Below, piece by piece: positions 23,330 to 35,350 of a stretch of 64,000 nt of DNA. A program made the position numbers and the translations under genes. Source of the stretch: Tragulus kanchil (lineage: Eukaryota > Chordata > Mammalia > Artiodactyla > Tragulidae). The notes below the pieces were generated by a model. That model ran no database searches. It saw only the letters and a program-made list of their open reading frames with translations, and was not told the origin of the DNA. Position 1 is the stretch's first letter, and each line of letters opens with the position of its first letter. Where the stretch lies: positions 38,617,874 to 38,681,873 of the forward strand of contig JAIOJX010000003.1 of assembly GCA_022376925.1 (NCBI GenBank), read 5' to 3'.

Positions 23330-23475
23330 GCTGCCCTCCCTGGGTTGGGAAGATCCCCTGGAGAAGGGAAAGGCTACCCCCTCCAGTTTTCTTGCCTGGA
23401 GAATTCCATGTCTTGTCCGTGGGTCGCAAAGAGTCGGACATGACTGAAAGACTCACCTTCACTTTTCATTTTCAC
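23330..23475 (+). mobile_element. Bov-tA 3' portion, sense
   Basis: Runs from ccctgggttgggaagatccc through the gagaagggaaaggct core to the BovA tail with cgcaaagagtcggacatgac. The tRNA head is missing. Confidence 0.85.
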
Positions 23476-24418
23476 CCAGGAAATAATCCAGGATAAGAAT
23501 GTCAAAGAAAAGTGGCTGGAATAGAAATGGCAGGGAGGTGGACTGGGAGGTAAGAAGACCTAATGGGCTCTCCCAATCTACAGTGTGTTAACCAACATGA
23601 CAAGGCGGCTGGGCAGGGCAGGAGGGAAGCATGAGTCAGATGCTCAAGCCTTCACTGAATAAAAAAGGAGCATGAGAGGTCAGAGGTCAGCAATGAGTAG
23701 GAAAGATATTGGACAGTCTAATCCCTCAGACTAAGGGGCAGGTATTTCATGTAAGCATTTCAGGCTAACCATCTGAAGTGGTCACTGCTTCCAGTCCTGG
23801 GTGTGGGAGAGACGGCAAACTCCACCAGAGAAAGCTACTAGAAAAGAGAGGACTGGGTTCCTCTTATGGCAAAGAGGTAAACAGAAGGTTTAGGGATGGG
23901 GTAAATGGTGATGCATTAACCATAAAATTGTTCCAGGGGACAGAGTGGAAAGGTCTGAGAGGAAGCAGGCTACCGGACCAAGAAATCAAGCGTCAGGCAC
24001 CATGACCAAAGCTCCACCATCTTGGCTGTACAAAGGCGGAGGAAGGACACCGGAGGTTAGCTGGCTAGGGGGAAGCCCTCTGTGTGATACTGAACCATTT
24101 CCCTATTACGCTTAACAGTAAGTAACTTGTGACTCCAAGTCAGACCCAGGCTATACAGATCCTGCAATTTTTTCTTATGATAAACCATCTTGCGTTATGA
24201 AACTACGTTGAACAAACATCCTCTGCTCAACACACACCCAGAAGATTGATGTGATGAATAATACTTCAAACATTATGTCACTGGCCTATAAACAGAGGGC
24301 AATTTGGGCTTGGAGTTGAAAGCTGTTTTCAACTCAACAGGTTGAGTTAGTTGAAGCTGGAAGGGAAGATGTTGGACAAGCTGAAGAGTCAGACACCGGG
24401 ATTTAATAACACAACAGT

Positions 24419-24564
24419 GCTGCCCTCCCTGGGTTGGGAAGATCCCCTGGAGAAGGGAAAGGCTACCCCCTCCAGTTTTCTTGCCTGGAGAATTCCATGT
24501 CTTGTCCGTGGGTCGCAAAGAGTCGGACATGACTGAAAGACTCACCTTCACTTTTCATTTTCAC
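24419..24564 (+). mobile_element. Bov-tA 3' portion, duplicate
   Basis: Duplication 8 copy of 23330-23475. Confidence 0.85.
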
Positions 24565-25784
24565 CCAGGAAATAATCCAGGATAAGAATGTCAAAGAAAA
24601 GTGGCTGGAATAGAAATGGCAGGGAGGTGGACTGGGAGGTAAGAAGACCTAATGGGCTCTCCCAATCTACAGTGTGTTAACCAACATGACAAGGCGGCTG
24701 GGCAGGGCAGGAGGGAAGCATGAGTCAGATGCTCAAGCCTTCACTGAATAAAAAAGGAGCATGAGAGGTCAGAGGTCAGCAATGAGTAGGAAAGATATTG
24801 GACAGTCTAATCCCTCAGACTAAGGGGCAGGTATTTCATGTAAGCATTTCAGGCTAACCATCTGAAGTGGTCACTGCTTCCAGTCCTGGGTGTGGGAGAG
24901 ATGGCAAACTCCACCAGAGAAAGCTACTAGAAAAGAGAGGACTGGGTTCCTCTTATGGCAAAGAGGTAAACAGAAGGTTTAGGGATGGGGTAAATGGTGA
25001 TGCATTAACCATAAAATTGTTCCAGGGGACAGAGTGGAAAGGTCTGAGAGGAAGCAGGCTACCGGACCAAGAAATCAAGCGTCAGGCACCATGACCAAAG
25101 CTCCACCATCTTGGCTGTACAAAGGCGGAGGAAGGACACCGGAGGTTAGCTGGCTAGGGGGAAGCCCTCTGTGTGATACGAACCATTTCCCTATTACGCT
25201 TAACAGTAAGTAACTTGTGACTCCAAGTCAGACCCAGGCTATACAGATCCTGCAATTTTTTCTTATGATAAACCATCTTGCGTTATGAAACTACGTTGAA
25301 CAAACATCCTCTGCTCAACACACACCCAGAAGATTGATGTGATGAATAATACTTCAAACATTATGTCACTGGCCTATAAACAGAGGGCAATTTGGGCTAT
25401 ATTCACATTACCTGAAGCAAAACTAATTTTTTAAAGCTAACATTTTTCTCAGTCACAGTTTGGTTTAGAAAAACTTTCCCGTGTTCCTTAAAGTGTACCT
25501 TCCAAATGGACGTGTCAAAACTTGTCATTTATTAAAATCAAATCTCCGGTTTTTAACTGTAAATATTTACGAATACAACTTGTAGACGATCCCTCACATA
25601 GTCTCTGAGAACTTCATTGAACTATTATCAGAAAAAGTAGTTACAATTGTTATTTAGCCATTGACAACAACTGTCAATCACAGAAGAAAGAACATTCAGA
25701 GTTCATTCAACAAAACCAATGTACTTTATAAATCTGCTTAGTACTGGGAGAGACAAAGTAACTTATTAACTTAATATACTGAAA

Positions 25785-25997
25785 AGTGAAAAAGTGAAAG
25801 TGTTAGTTGCTCAGTCATGTCCAACTCATTGCGACTCCATGGATTGTAGCCCACCAGGCTCCTCTGCCCATGGAATTTTCCAGGCAACAATACCGGAGTG
25901 CGTTACCTTCTCCAAGGGATCTTCCAAAATATAGGGATGGACCTCGGTCTCCTGAACTGCAGGCAGACTCTGCCATCTGAGCCACCAGGAAAGCCCT
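25785..25997 (-). mobile_element. Bov-tA SINE, antisense
   Basis: BovA tail (gttgctcagtcatgtccaac), ggaattttccaggcaacaat core, and head ending tgagccaccaggaaagccc. The full layout is present. Confidence 0.92.
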
Positions 25998-26007
25998 TAA
26001 ACCAGAG

Positions 26008-26132
26008 GTGGGCCAACTAGGACCTGTGGGCCAAGCTGAGGCCCACCAACTGTTTCTATAGATAAAGGTTTATTGGAATACGGAACACAAACTTCAACTG
26101 ATTGCAATCAGATTTCTCACTACAATAAGGCA
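26008..26132. mobile_element. Probable hAT-type DNA transposon fossil (cut copy)
   Basis: The order gggccaactaggacctgtgg, then gtttctatagataaaggttt, attggaatacg is a diverged version of a widespread mammalian hAT-type non-autonomous element. The duplication 9 junction at 26137 cuts it. The fuller version is 27104-27290. Confidence 0.6.
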
Positions 26133-26880
26133 GAGAAGTCTGAGAGGAAGCAGGCTACCGGACCAAGAAATCAAGCGTCAGGCACCATGACCAAAGCTCC
26201 ACCATCTTGGCTGTACAAAGGCGGAGGAAGGACACCGGAGGTTAGCTGGCTAGGGGAAGCCCTCTGTGTGATACTGAACCTTTTCCCCTATTACGCTTAA
26301 CAGTAAGTAACTTGTGACTCCAAGTCAGACCCAGGCTATACAGATCCTGCAATTTTTTCTTATGATAAACCATCTTGCGTTATGAAACTACGTTGAACAA
26401 ACATCCTCTGCTCAACACACACCCAGAAGATTGATGTGATGAATAATACTTCAAACATTATGTCACTGGCCTATAAACAGAGGGCAATTTGGGCTATATT
26501 CACATTACCTGAAGCAAAACTAATTTTTTAAAGCTAACATTTTTCTCAGTCACAGTTTGGTTTAGAAAAACTTTCCCGTGTTCCTTAAAGTGTACCTTCC
26601 AAATGGACGTGTCAAAACTTGTCATTTATTAAAATCAAATCTCCGGTTTTTAACTGTAAATATTTACGAATACAACTTGTAGACGATCCCTCACATAGTC
26701 TCTGAGAACTTCATTGAACTATTATCAGAAAAAGTAGTTACAATTGTTATTTAGCCATTGACAACAACTGTCAATCACAGAAGAAAGAACATTCAGAGTT
26801 CATTCAACAAAACCAATGTACTTTATAAATCTGCTTAGTACTGGGAGAGACAAAGTAACTTATTAACTTAATATACTGAA

Positions 26881-27093
26881 AAGTGAAAAAGTGAAAGTGT
26901 TAGTTGCTCAGTCATGTCCAACTCATTGCGACTCCATGGATTGTAGCCCACCAGGCTCCTCTGCCCATGGAATTTTCCAGGCAACAATACCGGAGTGCGT
27001 TACCTTCTCCAAGGGATCTTCCAAAATATAGGGATGGACCTCGGTCTCCTGAACTGCAGGCAGACTCTGCCATCTGAGCCACCAGGAAAGCCC
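26881..27093 (-). mobile_element. Bov-tA SINE, duplicate
   Basis: Duplication 9 copy of 25785-25997. Confidence 0.92.
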
Positions 27094-27103
27094 TTAAACC
27101 AGA

Positions 27104-27290
27104 GGTGGGCCAACTAGGACCTGTGGGCCAAGCTGAGGCCCACCAACTGTTTCTATAGATAAAGGTTTATTGGAATACGGAACACAAACTTCAACTGATT
27201 GCAATCAGATTTCTCACTACAATAAGGCAGAGAGAGTTGAGCAGTCCTAACAGAGACCTACTGGCCATAAAGCCTAACATGAAATTAAAT
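27104..27290. mobile_element. Probable hAT-type DNA transposon fossil
   Basis: Fuller copy of the element at 26008, continuing to agagagttgagcagtcctaa and the actggccataaagcctaaca region. I cannot name the subfamily with certainty. Confidence 0.6.
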
Positions 27291-27446
27291 ATGGGCTTGG
27301 GCTCCTGGTGACAGTTCCAGAGGGCCTGCCAGGAGGAGGATTAGGGCAAAGAAGACAGCAGCCAAACCCATACTTCCCTAGGAAAGGCCAGCTCAACACC
27401 TTCTGGATTTCTTTGATAGGAAAGGGTTTTTCTGTGCCACTGAGCT

Positions 27447-27650
27447 ATGGGCTTCCCTCGCAGCTCGTTGTAAAGAGTCTGTCTGCAATGCAGGAGATCT
27501 GGGCTCAATTCCTAAGTCAGGAAGATCCCCTGGAGAAGAAACTGGAAACCCACTCCAATATTCTTGCCTGGAGAATCCCATGAACAGAGGAGCCTGGCGG
27601 GTACAGTCTATGGGGTCGCAAGAACTGGACACAACTTCGCGACTAAACCC
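27447..27650 (+). mobile_element. Bov-tA SINE, sense
   Basis: Head gggcttccctcgcagctcgt, the gatcccctggagaagaaa core, ccaatattcttgcctggaga, and the BovA tail ending near gacacaacttcgcgac. Confidence 0.92.
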
Positions 27651-28317
27651 CCAAAGTGGGTAAGGGTGCTCCCCATTGAGAAAATGGGCTGTATCTACAA
27701 TCAGTGAGTCCTGGAAAACACAGTTCATGGAAATGTCAACAGGCTAGAAATTCCACGTAGAACCTGGCCAACGAGAGCTGTGCCCCACAGGGGATGCTTC
27801 ACATACTGGGATTAGACAGAAGCTCTGCCCCAAAGCTTACAGACTCCTAGGTGTACAGCCAGTAGAAGAAGGTGGACCTTCTCTAAGAACCACTCTCTTT
27901 CAGACTGCTTCCTCCTAAGTTAGGTGATATTGACTGGACTTTTAAGATGAAATCTGAACTCACAGCAGAAGAAAGATCTGATACTTAGAAAAAACAAATC
28001 TCAGATTTCTCTTCAGATGGACCACAAACTGAAACAAAGCTCCATGTAAATGCATATGAAGTGTGCCTTTCTGAAATTTCCTTTAAATGTATGGAAGAAA
28101 GTTCAAGAATTGCATAAATAACATTCCAAACAGAAAACCTCAAGACTGGGAAGAAGACGAGGGGGTGGAGAGAAACTCTCCAGAAAAGATCAACTGAAGA
28201 ATGAAGAGGCATCTTGTGGGAACCATCTTGAGATAAAGCCCAGTAGAAGGAATGTAGTCAATATTTTGGAGACAGTGATAGGTTTGAAGACAATAAAAAT
28301 AAAAAGGTAAGGCTTTC
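27651..28317. other. Unannotated sequence
   Basis: No gene or young repeat recognised. Several short frames exist but without domain features. Confidence 0.5.
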
Positions 28318-28608
28318 AAGAACATAGACCAGGGGCTTCCCTGGTGGTCCAGTAGGTAGAGAGTCTACCTTTCAGAGTAAGGGGCACTGGTTCGATCCCT
28401 AGCCCAGGAAGATCCCATGTGCCGTGGAATGACTGGACCAGTGTATCCAGTTACAAGTGAGCATCCAGAGTTGCTGAGCTGGTGCTGTGGGGTGAGAGAG
28501 GCCACTGCAATGGGAGGCCCAGACAGGCCAAAGAACGGAAATGGCTGAAAAATAAATAAATGAAAAACCAATAAAAGAGGCCAAAAAAAAAAAAGAACAC
28601 AGACCAGG
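28318..28608 (+). mobile_element. Young CHR-derived SINE, copy e (plain tail type, most diverged)
   Basis: The body is 28334-28592. The 16-bp target-site duplication with one mismatch is aagaaca[t/c]agaccagg at 28318-28333 and 28593-28608. It lacks the C-rich module and ends ccaataaaagaggcc plus A12. It has more substitutions than the other copies, so it is probably an older family member. Confidence 0.9.
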
Positions 28609-28751
28609 CTGTGGATGACTGGAATATGGAGAAGGCTGAGAACCCAGCTGCCAAATGACTGCTGGAGAGCTTAAGGTAAAATTGTCAGAGCCATGCTCAG
28701 GCACAACTCTGTAAGAGCCAAAAAGGATGCTACAAATTCCCTTTTGTTTGA

Positions 28752-29084
28752 AGAAAGAATAAACTTGTAGGGCTTCCCTGGTAGCCCAGTGGTAAACAGT
28801 CCTCCTGTCTATGCAGGAGACACAGGTTTGATCCCTAGTCCGGGAAGATCCCACATGCCGCGAGCAACTAAACCCAATGAGCACAACTACTGCGCCTGCG
28901 CTCTAGAGCCCAGGAGCTGTAACTACTGAAGCCCGTGCTCCACAACGAGAAGCCACCGCAACGAGAAGCCTGCACATCACAACGAGAGAGTAGGTTCCAC
29001 ACACCACAACGAGAGAAAGTCTGTGCAGGAACCAAAACACAGCACCGTCAAAAATAAATTCGTTTTTAGAAAGAATAAACTTGT
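28752..29084 (+). mobile_element. CHR-type SINE with 17-bp target-site duplication
   Basis: The body starts near 28769 (ggcttccctggtagcccagt) and has the CHR modules: gccgcgagcaactaa, acaactactgcgcctg and ccaccgcaacgagaagcc. A perfect 17-bp flanking repeat (agaaagaataaacttgt) is at 28752-28768 and 29068-29084. Confidence 0.93.
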
Positions 29085-29611
29085 TATGGGGGTGGGCGGG
29101 AAGCTGGGCAGAGAACAAATAAGAAAGTAAAACAATATGAGGCCTAAGTCTTTTGGCCAGTATCCTTCACTGCACATGTGATCTCCATGTGCTCAATTTA
29201 CTAAAAAAGATGCCCTTGCTCATGTGAAATGTGTCAGGAAATTGACAGAAGTAGAAAAAATAAGCATAAAATCTGGGACCTAATTATGGAAACTTTTCAA
29301 TCTTTCTCTAAGGAGTTTATAAAACTGAAATGAATGAAATGAAGCTTTCTGTTATTTGTTTAAGAAATGTAAGCAGACATATGGGAAAATGATACACTTG
29401 TATATCCCTAGAGTATAAAATGCATCTTGGTTTGCATCCATTTATTATGGCATAGCCAATGAGTTTCCCATAGTCTAATACAGTTTAATAGTACATATTC
29501 TAAAATTCTGTATTAAGATTGTTATTTGTTTATAATGAAGTAGTCATAACTGGATAAGTCTCAATTGATATTGCCTTTGTAGATGACTTTAATTACTTTA
29601 ATGCTAAAAAA
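29085..29611. other. Unannotated AT-rich sequence
   Basis: No gene or repeat family recognised. Confidence 0.5.
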
Positions 29612-29988
29612 TACCAATTGAATTTTTTTTTTAATTTATTTTTGGCTATTCTGGGTTTTCACTGCTGCCACAGGCTCTTCTCTAGTTGCAGGGAGTGGGG
29701 GCTCCTCTCTAGTTGAGGTGAGGAGGCTTCTCGCTGCGGAAGAGACTTTTCTTACTGCGGAAACTCGGGCTCCAGGGCACACAAGCTTCAGTAGGTGCGG
29801 CACATGGGCTTCATAGTTGCAGCTCCGAGGCTCTAGAGCACAGGCTCAGTAGGTGTGGCTCACAGGCTTACTTGCTCTGCAGCCTGTGGGATCTTCCTGG
29901 ATCAGGGATCGAACCCCTATCTCCTGCACTGGCAGGCAAACTCTTCACCACTGAGCTATCAGGGAAGCCCAGTACTAATTGAATTTTT
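29612..29988 (-). mobile_element. CHR-type SINE, antisense
   Basis: Begins with a T-rich tail, contains ctctagttgcaggga and ggctctagagcac modules, and ends with the head (ccactgagctatcagggaag). The target-site duplication ta[c/c][c/t]aattgaattttt flanks it at 29612-29627 and 29973-29988 with one mismatch. Confidence 0.92.
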
Positions 29989-30295
29989 ACTGGAAAGGTG
30001 CAGTCAATATTTCACAGTCACATGGTAAAGGCAATTAATGTGTATGTTCCTTTGAGCAAAATCTTTCAATGAAAAAAAAGAAATATATCATAAGCACTAC
30101 CAAGAGCAATGCACTACATGGAATGAAGTAACTCTGCTTGGGGAGAAAGGGAAAAAAGGAGAGACAAAAGGTGACATGTTATTGAAGCTATTCAGGTAGG
30201 GAAAAGATAGAGGCTGGGTCAACTATAAAACCAGTATTATGACTCCAGAAACCGCTCCCCTTTCTCACAGGCCTCAGTGACAGGATTTGAAAATA

Positions 30296-30510
30296 TGAAA
30301 GTTAAAATGTTGGTCTCTCAGTCATACCCGACTCTGCAACCCTACGGACTCTCGCCCACCGGGCTCCTCTGTCTGTGGGATTCTCCAGGAAGAATACTGG
30401 AGCGGGCAGTCATTCCTTGCTACAGGGGATCTTCCTGACTCAGGGACTGAACCTGGGCCTCCTCTTCTTTACAGGTGGATTCTTTACAGTCTGAGCCACT
30501 AGGAAAGCCC
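30296..30510 (-). mobile_element. Bov-tA SINE, antisense
   Basis: Tail (gtctctcagtcatacccgac), gattctccaggaagaatact core, and head ending gagccactaggaaagccc. The duplication 10 boundary at 30306 lies in its tail. Confidence 0.92.
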
Positions 30511-31088
30511 TCGTTTGAAAATACGGGCTTCAAGGAATCGTTGAATGAATACTGCCCTCTGGTGGCCCACAAGTGCTATTCCCCTATCAGGGCTTTCTCC
30601 CAAGTAACTCAAATTTTACTGTGTTCTTTCCCAAGTCCTCTTCCTTCAAGTCATGCCTCCTTTATTCCAGTTAGATCTCACATGACAGCTGAATATTTCT
30701 GACAAAGCAAATCCTAATACAGTCAAGTTTTAGCCCTTCCGTATAACCAGTATTCACTTCACAGAAACGTATCCTGTTAAGAGTCACTGATACTGTAAGT
30801 CCAGGCGGGAAGAATGGCCTTCACACAAGTAGAACTTGGGGACCCTCATTCCCGTGGAATGACCAGTTGCACATGTAACCTGCTTTTTCTCAAAATGCTC
30901 CTCTGATTCTTTCACTGTGAGAATTTACTTTCAGGTATTGTTTCCACAAACTTTGCCTACACCCTTCTGCACACATTCCATTAGTCCATCCTATGTAAGC
31001 CCGTTCCCCCCAAAAACAGTTTCAATGTATTTTACCTCTCATGGGTTGGTGGCGGGGGAGGTAGGAGGACTTAAAAAAATGTAAGAGG

Positions 31089-31236
31089 GGGCTTTCCTTG
31101 TGGCTCAGTGGGTAAGAATCCATCTGCCAATGCAGGAGACACAGGTTCGACCCCTGATCTGGGAACATCCCACATACCGCAGAGCAGCTAAACCCACACA
31201 TCAATGAAGACCAAGCACAGCCAAAAATGAGTAAAA
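31089..31236 (+). mobile_element. Short CHR-type SINE, sense
   Basis: Head ctttccttgtggctcagtgg, B box ggttcgacccc near 31145, then gaacatcccacataccgcag and a cagccaaaaatgag end. It lacks the long CHR body. Duplicated at 32172-32319. Confidence 0.85.
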
Positions 31237-31388
31237 GTTTTTTTAAAAAAAAGAAAAGTAAGAGGGAGATAGTGGTTTGTTGGAGCCTCCTTTCTCAGCA
31301 AATTAACATAACTGAGTAGCCAGTCTCTCCCAATTTATTACCCTTTATTTCATGTACAGAATTCCAACTGATTAAAAAATGGAGGCCC

Positions 31389-31593
31389 AATGTTGGTCTC
31401 TCAGTCATACCCGACTCTGCAACCCTACGGACTCTCGCCCACCGGGCTCCTCTGTCTGTGGGATTCTCCAGGAAGAATACTGGAGCGGGCAGTCATTCCT
31501 TGCTACAGGGGATCTTCCTGACTCAGGGACTGAACCTGGGCCTCCTCTTCTTTACAGGTGGATTCTTTACAGTCTGAGCCACTAGGAAAGCCC
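31389..31593 (-). mobile_element. Bov-tA SINE, duplicate
   Basis: Duplication 10 copy of 30306-30510. Confidence 0.92.
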
Positions 31594-32171
31594 TCGTTTG
31601 AAAATACGGGCTTCAAGGAATCGTTGAATGAATACTGCCCTCTGGTGGCCCACAAGTGCTATTCCCCTATCAGGGCTTTCTCCCAAGTAACTCAAATTTT
31701 ACTGTGTTCTTTCCCAAGTCCTCTTCCTTCAAGTCATGCCTCCTTTATTCCAGTTAGATCTCACATGACAGCTGAATATTTCTGACAAAGCAAATCCTAA
31801 TACAGTCAAGTTTTAGCCCTTCCGTATAACCAGTATTCACTTCACAGAAACGTATCCTGTTAAGAGTCACTGATACTGTAAGTCCAGGCGGGAAGAATGG
31901 CCTTCACACAAGTAGAACTTGGGGACCCTCATTCCCGTGGAATGACCAGTTGCACATGTAACCTGCTTTTTCTCAAAATGCTCCTCTGATTCTTTCACTG
32001 TGAGAATTTACTTTCAGGTATTGTTTCCACAAACTTTGCCTACACCCTTCTGCACACATTCCATTAGTCCATCCTATGTAAGCCCGTTCCCCCCAAAAAC
32101 AGTTTCAATGTATTTTACCTCTCATGGGTTGGTGGCGGGGGAGGTAGGAGGACTTAAAAAAATGTAAGAGG

Positions 32172-32319
32172 GGGCTTTCCTTGTGGCTCAGTGGGTAAGA
32201 ATCCATCTGCCAATGCAGGAGACACAGGTTCGACCCCTGATCTGGGAACATCCCACATACCGCAGAGCAGCTAAACCCACACATCAATGAAGACCAAGCA
32301 CAGCCAAAAATGAGTAAAA
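32172..32319 (+). mobile_element. Short CHR-type SINE, duplicate
   Basis: Duplication 10 copy of 31089-31236. Confidence 0.85.
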
Positions 32320-32610
32320 GTTTTTTTAAAAAAAAGAAAAGTAAGAGGGAGATAGTGGTTTGTTGGAGCCTCCTTTCTCAGCAAATTAACATAACTGAGT
32401 AGCCAGTCTCTCCCAATTTATTACCCTTTATTTCATGTACAGAATTCCAACTGATTAAAAAAAAAAATGGAGGCCATGCCAATGGTCCAAACCACGTCAC
32501 AAGTGTAAACCGAGGTCAGCCTGCACTTACAGAAAATTGTCAAGACACCTTAACACACACCAGTCACAACTCTCCAACTCGGCTATGGTTGGTTCACCTC
32601 ACCCAAGACA

Positions 32611-32740
32611 GTGTCAGTCACTCAGTCGTATCTGACTCTTGGTGACCCCACGGACTACAGACCACCAGGCTCCTCAGTCCATGGGATTCTCCAGGCAAGA
32701 ATATGCAGTGGGTTGCCATCTCCTTCTCCACACCCTAGAA
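32611..32740 (-). mobile_element. Bov-tA tail portion, antisense
   Basis: Covers cactcagtcgtatctgactc to gggttgccatctccttctcc; the tRNA-like head is missing. Confidence 0.88.
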
Positions 32741-33409
32741 CACAGCACCTGCTAACCTTCCCAGGAAAACCCTGGTCTCCAAGTCAATCACGTGATTTTC
32801 CAGGTTGCTGCCCGTACATCTCAATAAACTAACTCTTGCCGAAATCCCTCGGGAATATTGCTTCACTCCTTGTGAGATTGTGTACTCCCCAAATCTATGG
32901 ATTATCTTTCTTGAATAAAAGATATCAACCTTGATACTAAATTGTATCATTTGTCATCTGTCACAACCCAGAGACACTTCCTCTACATCCAGGCTATCAA
33001 AGGCTTCCTCCAATTTCTCTCTGTTGATGCCTGGGTCTGTCAGCCACCAACAGAGGCCTCAGTGATGCACTCCAAGGTGAGCCAGCAGGCATGGCTTTCA
33101 TGTCAACATGTGTTTCATGAGCCATTTTGGTACACACCATGAACAGCTGAGATCTGAGTGAATCTGCATAGGAAAAATTCAGTAAATATTCCACAGACCC
33201 TACTGCTTCCTGTCCTTTACAAGGTCTGGAGGCTGCCCAGAAAGGCAGATGAGGAGATCAAAATGCACTGCCAGGCTTTCATCTCTTAATTGGTCTTCAT
33301 CTCTTAATTGGTCTCTTTCTTTGGCTTGCTTTTGGAAGACAATCATGTGGGATGAGGCTTTAGTTTCCTTCCTCTTTACACAAACCCAAGTTAACTACAG
33401 CCAGAAGGG
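32741..33409. other. Unannotated sequence, possible LTR-like tract
   Basis: A tract at about 32820-32885 (aataaactaactcttgccg onward) looks faintly like the R/U5 part of an old LTR. There is no supporting LTR boundary or internal sequence, so I do not call it. Confidence 0.35.
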
Positions 33410-33609
33410 GTGCAGGCCTGCTTGCTGAGCAGCATCCAACTCTTTGGGACCCCACGCACTGTAACCCACCAGGCTCCTCTGTTCATGGGGATTCTCCAGG
33501 CAAGAATACCAGAGTGGGCTGCCATACCCTCTTCCAGAGGATCTTCCCAACCCAGAGATCGAATTCAGGCCTACTACACTGCAGGTGGATTCTTTACCAT
33601 CTGGGCCAC
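33410..33609 (-). mobile_element. Bov-tA SINE, antisense
   Basis: Tail (gctgagcagcatccaactct), caggcaagaataccagagtg core, gatcttcccaacccagagat, and a head ending gggccacaca. Confidence 0.88.
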
Positions 33610-33684
33610 ACAGCACTAGTACCTGATGACTAATTTTACTGGCTAGTGTTCTGAGTACCTCAGTAGTTTATATTTAGAATCATG

Positions 33685-33775
33685 TTATATATGTGTATAT
33701 ATATATGTGTGTGTATATATATATATGTGTGTGTGTGTATATGTGTGTGTGTATATATATATATAGTATGCGTGT
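33685..33775. repeat. Compound (TA)n/(TG)n microsatellite
   Basis: Alternating TATA and TGTG blocks over about 90 bp abut the tail end of an antisense Bov-tA. Confidence 0.93.
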
Positions 33776-34331
33776 GTGTGCTCAGTTGCTCAGTCATGTC
33801 CAGCTCTACAACCCCATAGATGGTAGCCCACCAGACTTCTCTGTCCATAGGATTCTCCAGGCAAGAATACTGGAGTGGGGCTTCCCCTGGTGGTCCAGTG
33901 GGTAAGGACACCGCCTTGCAGGGCAAGGGGCGCAGGCTCGATCCCTGGCCTGGGAAGATCCCACGTGCCGCAGAGCGGCTGGACTGATGTGACCATTTAC
34001 TGAGCTGGAGCTCTGGGGTGCATGCGCCCAGAGCCGGCGCTCTGCGACGACAGAGGCCACTGCGATGGGAGGCCCATAGGAGCCAAAGAACAAAGACGGA
34101 TGAAAATAGAGAAATGAAAGACCAATAGAAGTGGCCCATCCATCCCCCTCCCTCCCCACCTCACCCCCCAAAAGATAAATAAATGAAATAAACGTTTAAA
34201 AAAAAAAAAAAAAAGAATACTGGAGTGGGTTGCCATGCCATCCTCCAGGGGATCTTTCCAACCCAGGGATCAAACCCTCATGAATCCAATCTCTTGCATT
34301 GGCAAGAGGCTTCTTACCACTGAGTCACCTG
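33776..34331 (-). mobile_element. Bov-tA SINE, antisense, interrupted by a young SINE
   Basis: The two halves, 33776-33878 (gctcagttgctcagtcatg to actggagtgg) and 34213-34331 (gggttgccatgccatcc to gagtcacctgg), form one Bov-tA once the inserted element is removed. Confidence 0.93.
33863..34228 (+). mobile_element. Young CHR-derived SINE, copy f (C-rich tail type), nested in Bov-tA
   Basis: The body is 33879-34212, flanked by a perfect 16-bp target-site duplication (aagaatactggagtgg at 33863-33878 and 34213-34228). It has an A box, a B box with one change (ggctcgatccc near 33936), a C-rich module (cccctccctccccacctc) and a poly-A tail. Confidence 0.95.
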
Positions 34332-34754
34332 GCCAGAAAGGATATGAAAACTCAAATCTGTTGACATGATAGTCTTGTTCCCAGGGGTCAGCAGGATTCA
34401 TAGGAACTGCAAACCCAGGTTTCTCCCAAGTTCACATCTGTCTTTACAGGGTGTTTACTAAGTCAATGTGGAATGAAATTGAGGCAACATCTATGGAAAA
34501 TCTAAACCAAACAGTACTCAGAGACAAAGTCTTTCTCATAATCTAACAAACTCTGGGAATATTACCTGTAGATAAAGGATTAGAAACTTACAGAAAATGC
34601 ACTTAAATTTTCCAGTTATCACTGCTTTTACACAGCAACGTACCAATCGCTGAAGACAGGTAGAATTTACCAGAATTAATCCAATGAATCACAGTGTCAC
34701 ATGCAACGAAACCTTGAAGTTGCAGCTAAGATTTCCTAATAGCTGACAACCAAA
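34332..34754. other. Unannotated sequence
   Basis: No gene or repeat family recognised. Confidence 0.5.
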
Positions 34755-34856
34755 AGTAAAAGTAAAGTGAAAGTCACTCAGTCGTGTTTGAGTCTCTGCG
34801 ACCCCATGGATGAGCCATGGAATTCTCCAGGAAGATTACTGGAGTCGGAAACTGCA
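34755..34856 (-). mobile_element. Bov-tA fragment, antisense
   Basis: Covers agtcactcagtcgtg to gattactggagtcgg with an internal deletion around 34810; head missing. Confidence 0.82.
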
Positions 34857-34969
34857 AATCACTATCTATAACAGGAAGAAACTAAGGCTCCTCAATGAAA
34901 GAGATAAAGACAAGTAAACGGTTCGTGAAAAAAATGGACAGGATGTAGTAATAAGCCCAGACTTTCACT

Positions 34970-35035
34970 CAGACACCTGCTGCCCCATTCAAGCCCTGTC
35001 ACTTGCTAGCTAAGTTAGAGCATTGCTAGGTCTAT
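34970..35035 (+). mobile_element. Possible MIR fragment
   Basis: The tract tgtcacttgctagctaagtt resembles the MIR core (tgccacttactagctgtg). Short and diverged. Duplicated at 36040-36105. Confidence 0.45.
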
Positions 35036-35350
35036 TCTTTTTCTCTTACTGAAACAAATTTTCATAAGAAGGATGGCCAACTCCTATCCATCCTGTAAGA
35101 CTTTCTGCCTTCAATAGTAAAAATTTTAAAAAGACGAAAAAAGCTACAAAAATATTCCTTTCCACTACTCCATACTGCCCATGGATATATCTGACACACT
35201 GGTGAAGGGTTTAAAAACACTGGAGAAGAATGGCACAGGTGACTAGGAATCTGTTGAGAAAAATAGCAATCTATGAGTATATTAAATAAGGATGACAATA
35301 ATTAGTGCTGAGACACAAATTCTACTCTTGGAAAGACACTGAAAAAAAAA

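Larger units (their letters stand above)
23216..25398. repeat. Direct duplication 8 (unit about 1089 bp)
   Basis: Copy 1 is 23216-24310 and copy 2 is 24306-25398, joined through a shared gggct with no filler. Differences: a one-base A-run indel (near 23231/24320), two substitutions near 23271-23276/24360-24365, a C/T near 23811/24901, and a missing T near 25179. Confidence 0.97.
25042..27233. repeat. Direct duplication 9 (unit about 1096 bp)
   Basis: Copy 1 is 25042-26136 and copy 2 is 26138-27233, with one base between them. It overlaps copy 2 of duplication 8, so 25042-25398 also occurs at about 23954-24310 and 26138-26495, three times in all. Small homopolymer differences occur near 26253-26288. 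Confidence 0.97.
30306..32475. repeat. Direct duplication 10 (unit 1083-1088 bp)
   Basis: Copy 1 is 30306-31387 and copy 2 is 31389-32475, with one base between them. The only difference noticed is the A run near the end (six A's at about 31374, eleven or so at about 32457). Confidence 0.97.

Noticed and set aside
32820..32885. Endogenous retrovirus LTR
   Set aside because: Only a short, weak resemblance to an R/U5 region; no LTR pair, primer-binding site or internal viral sequence was seen.
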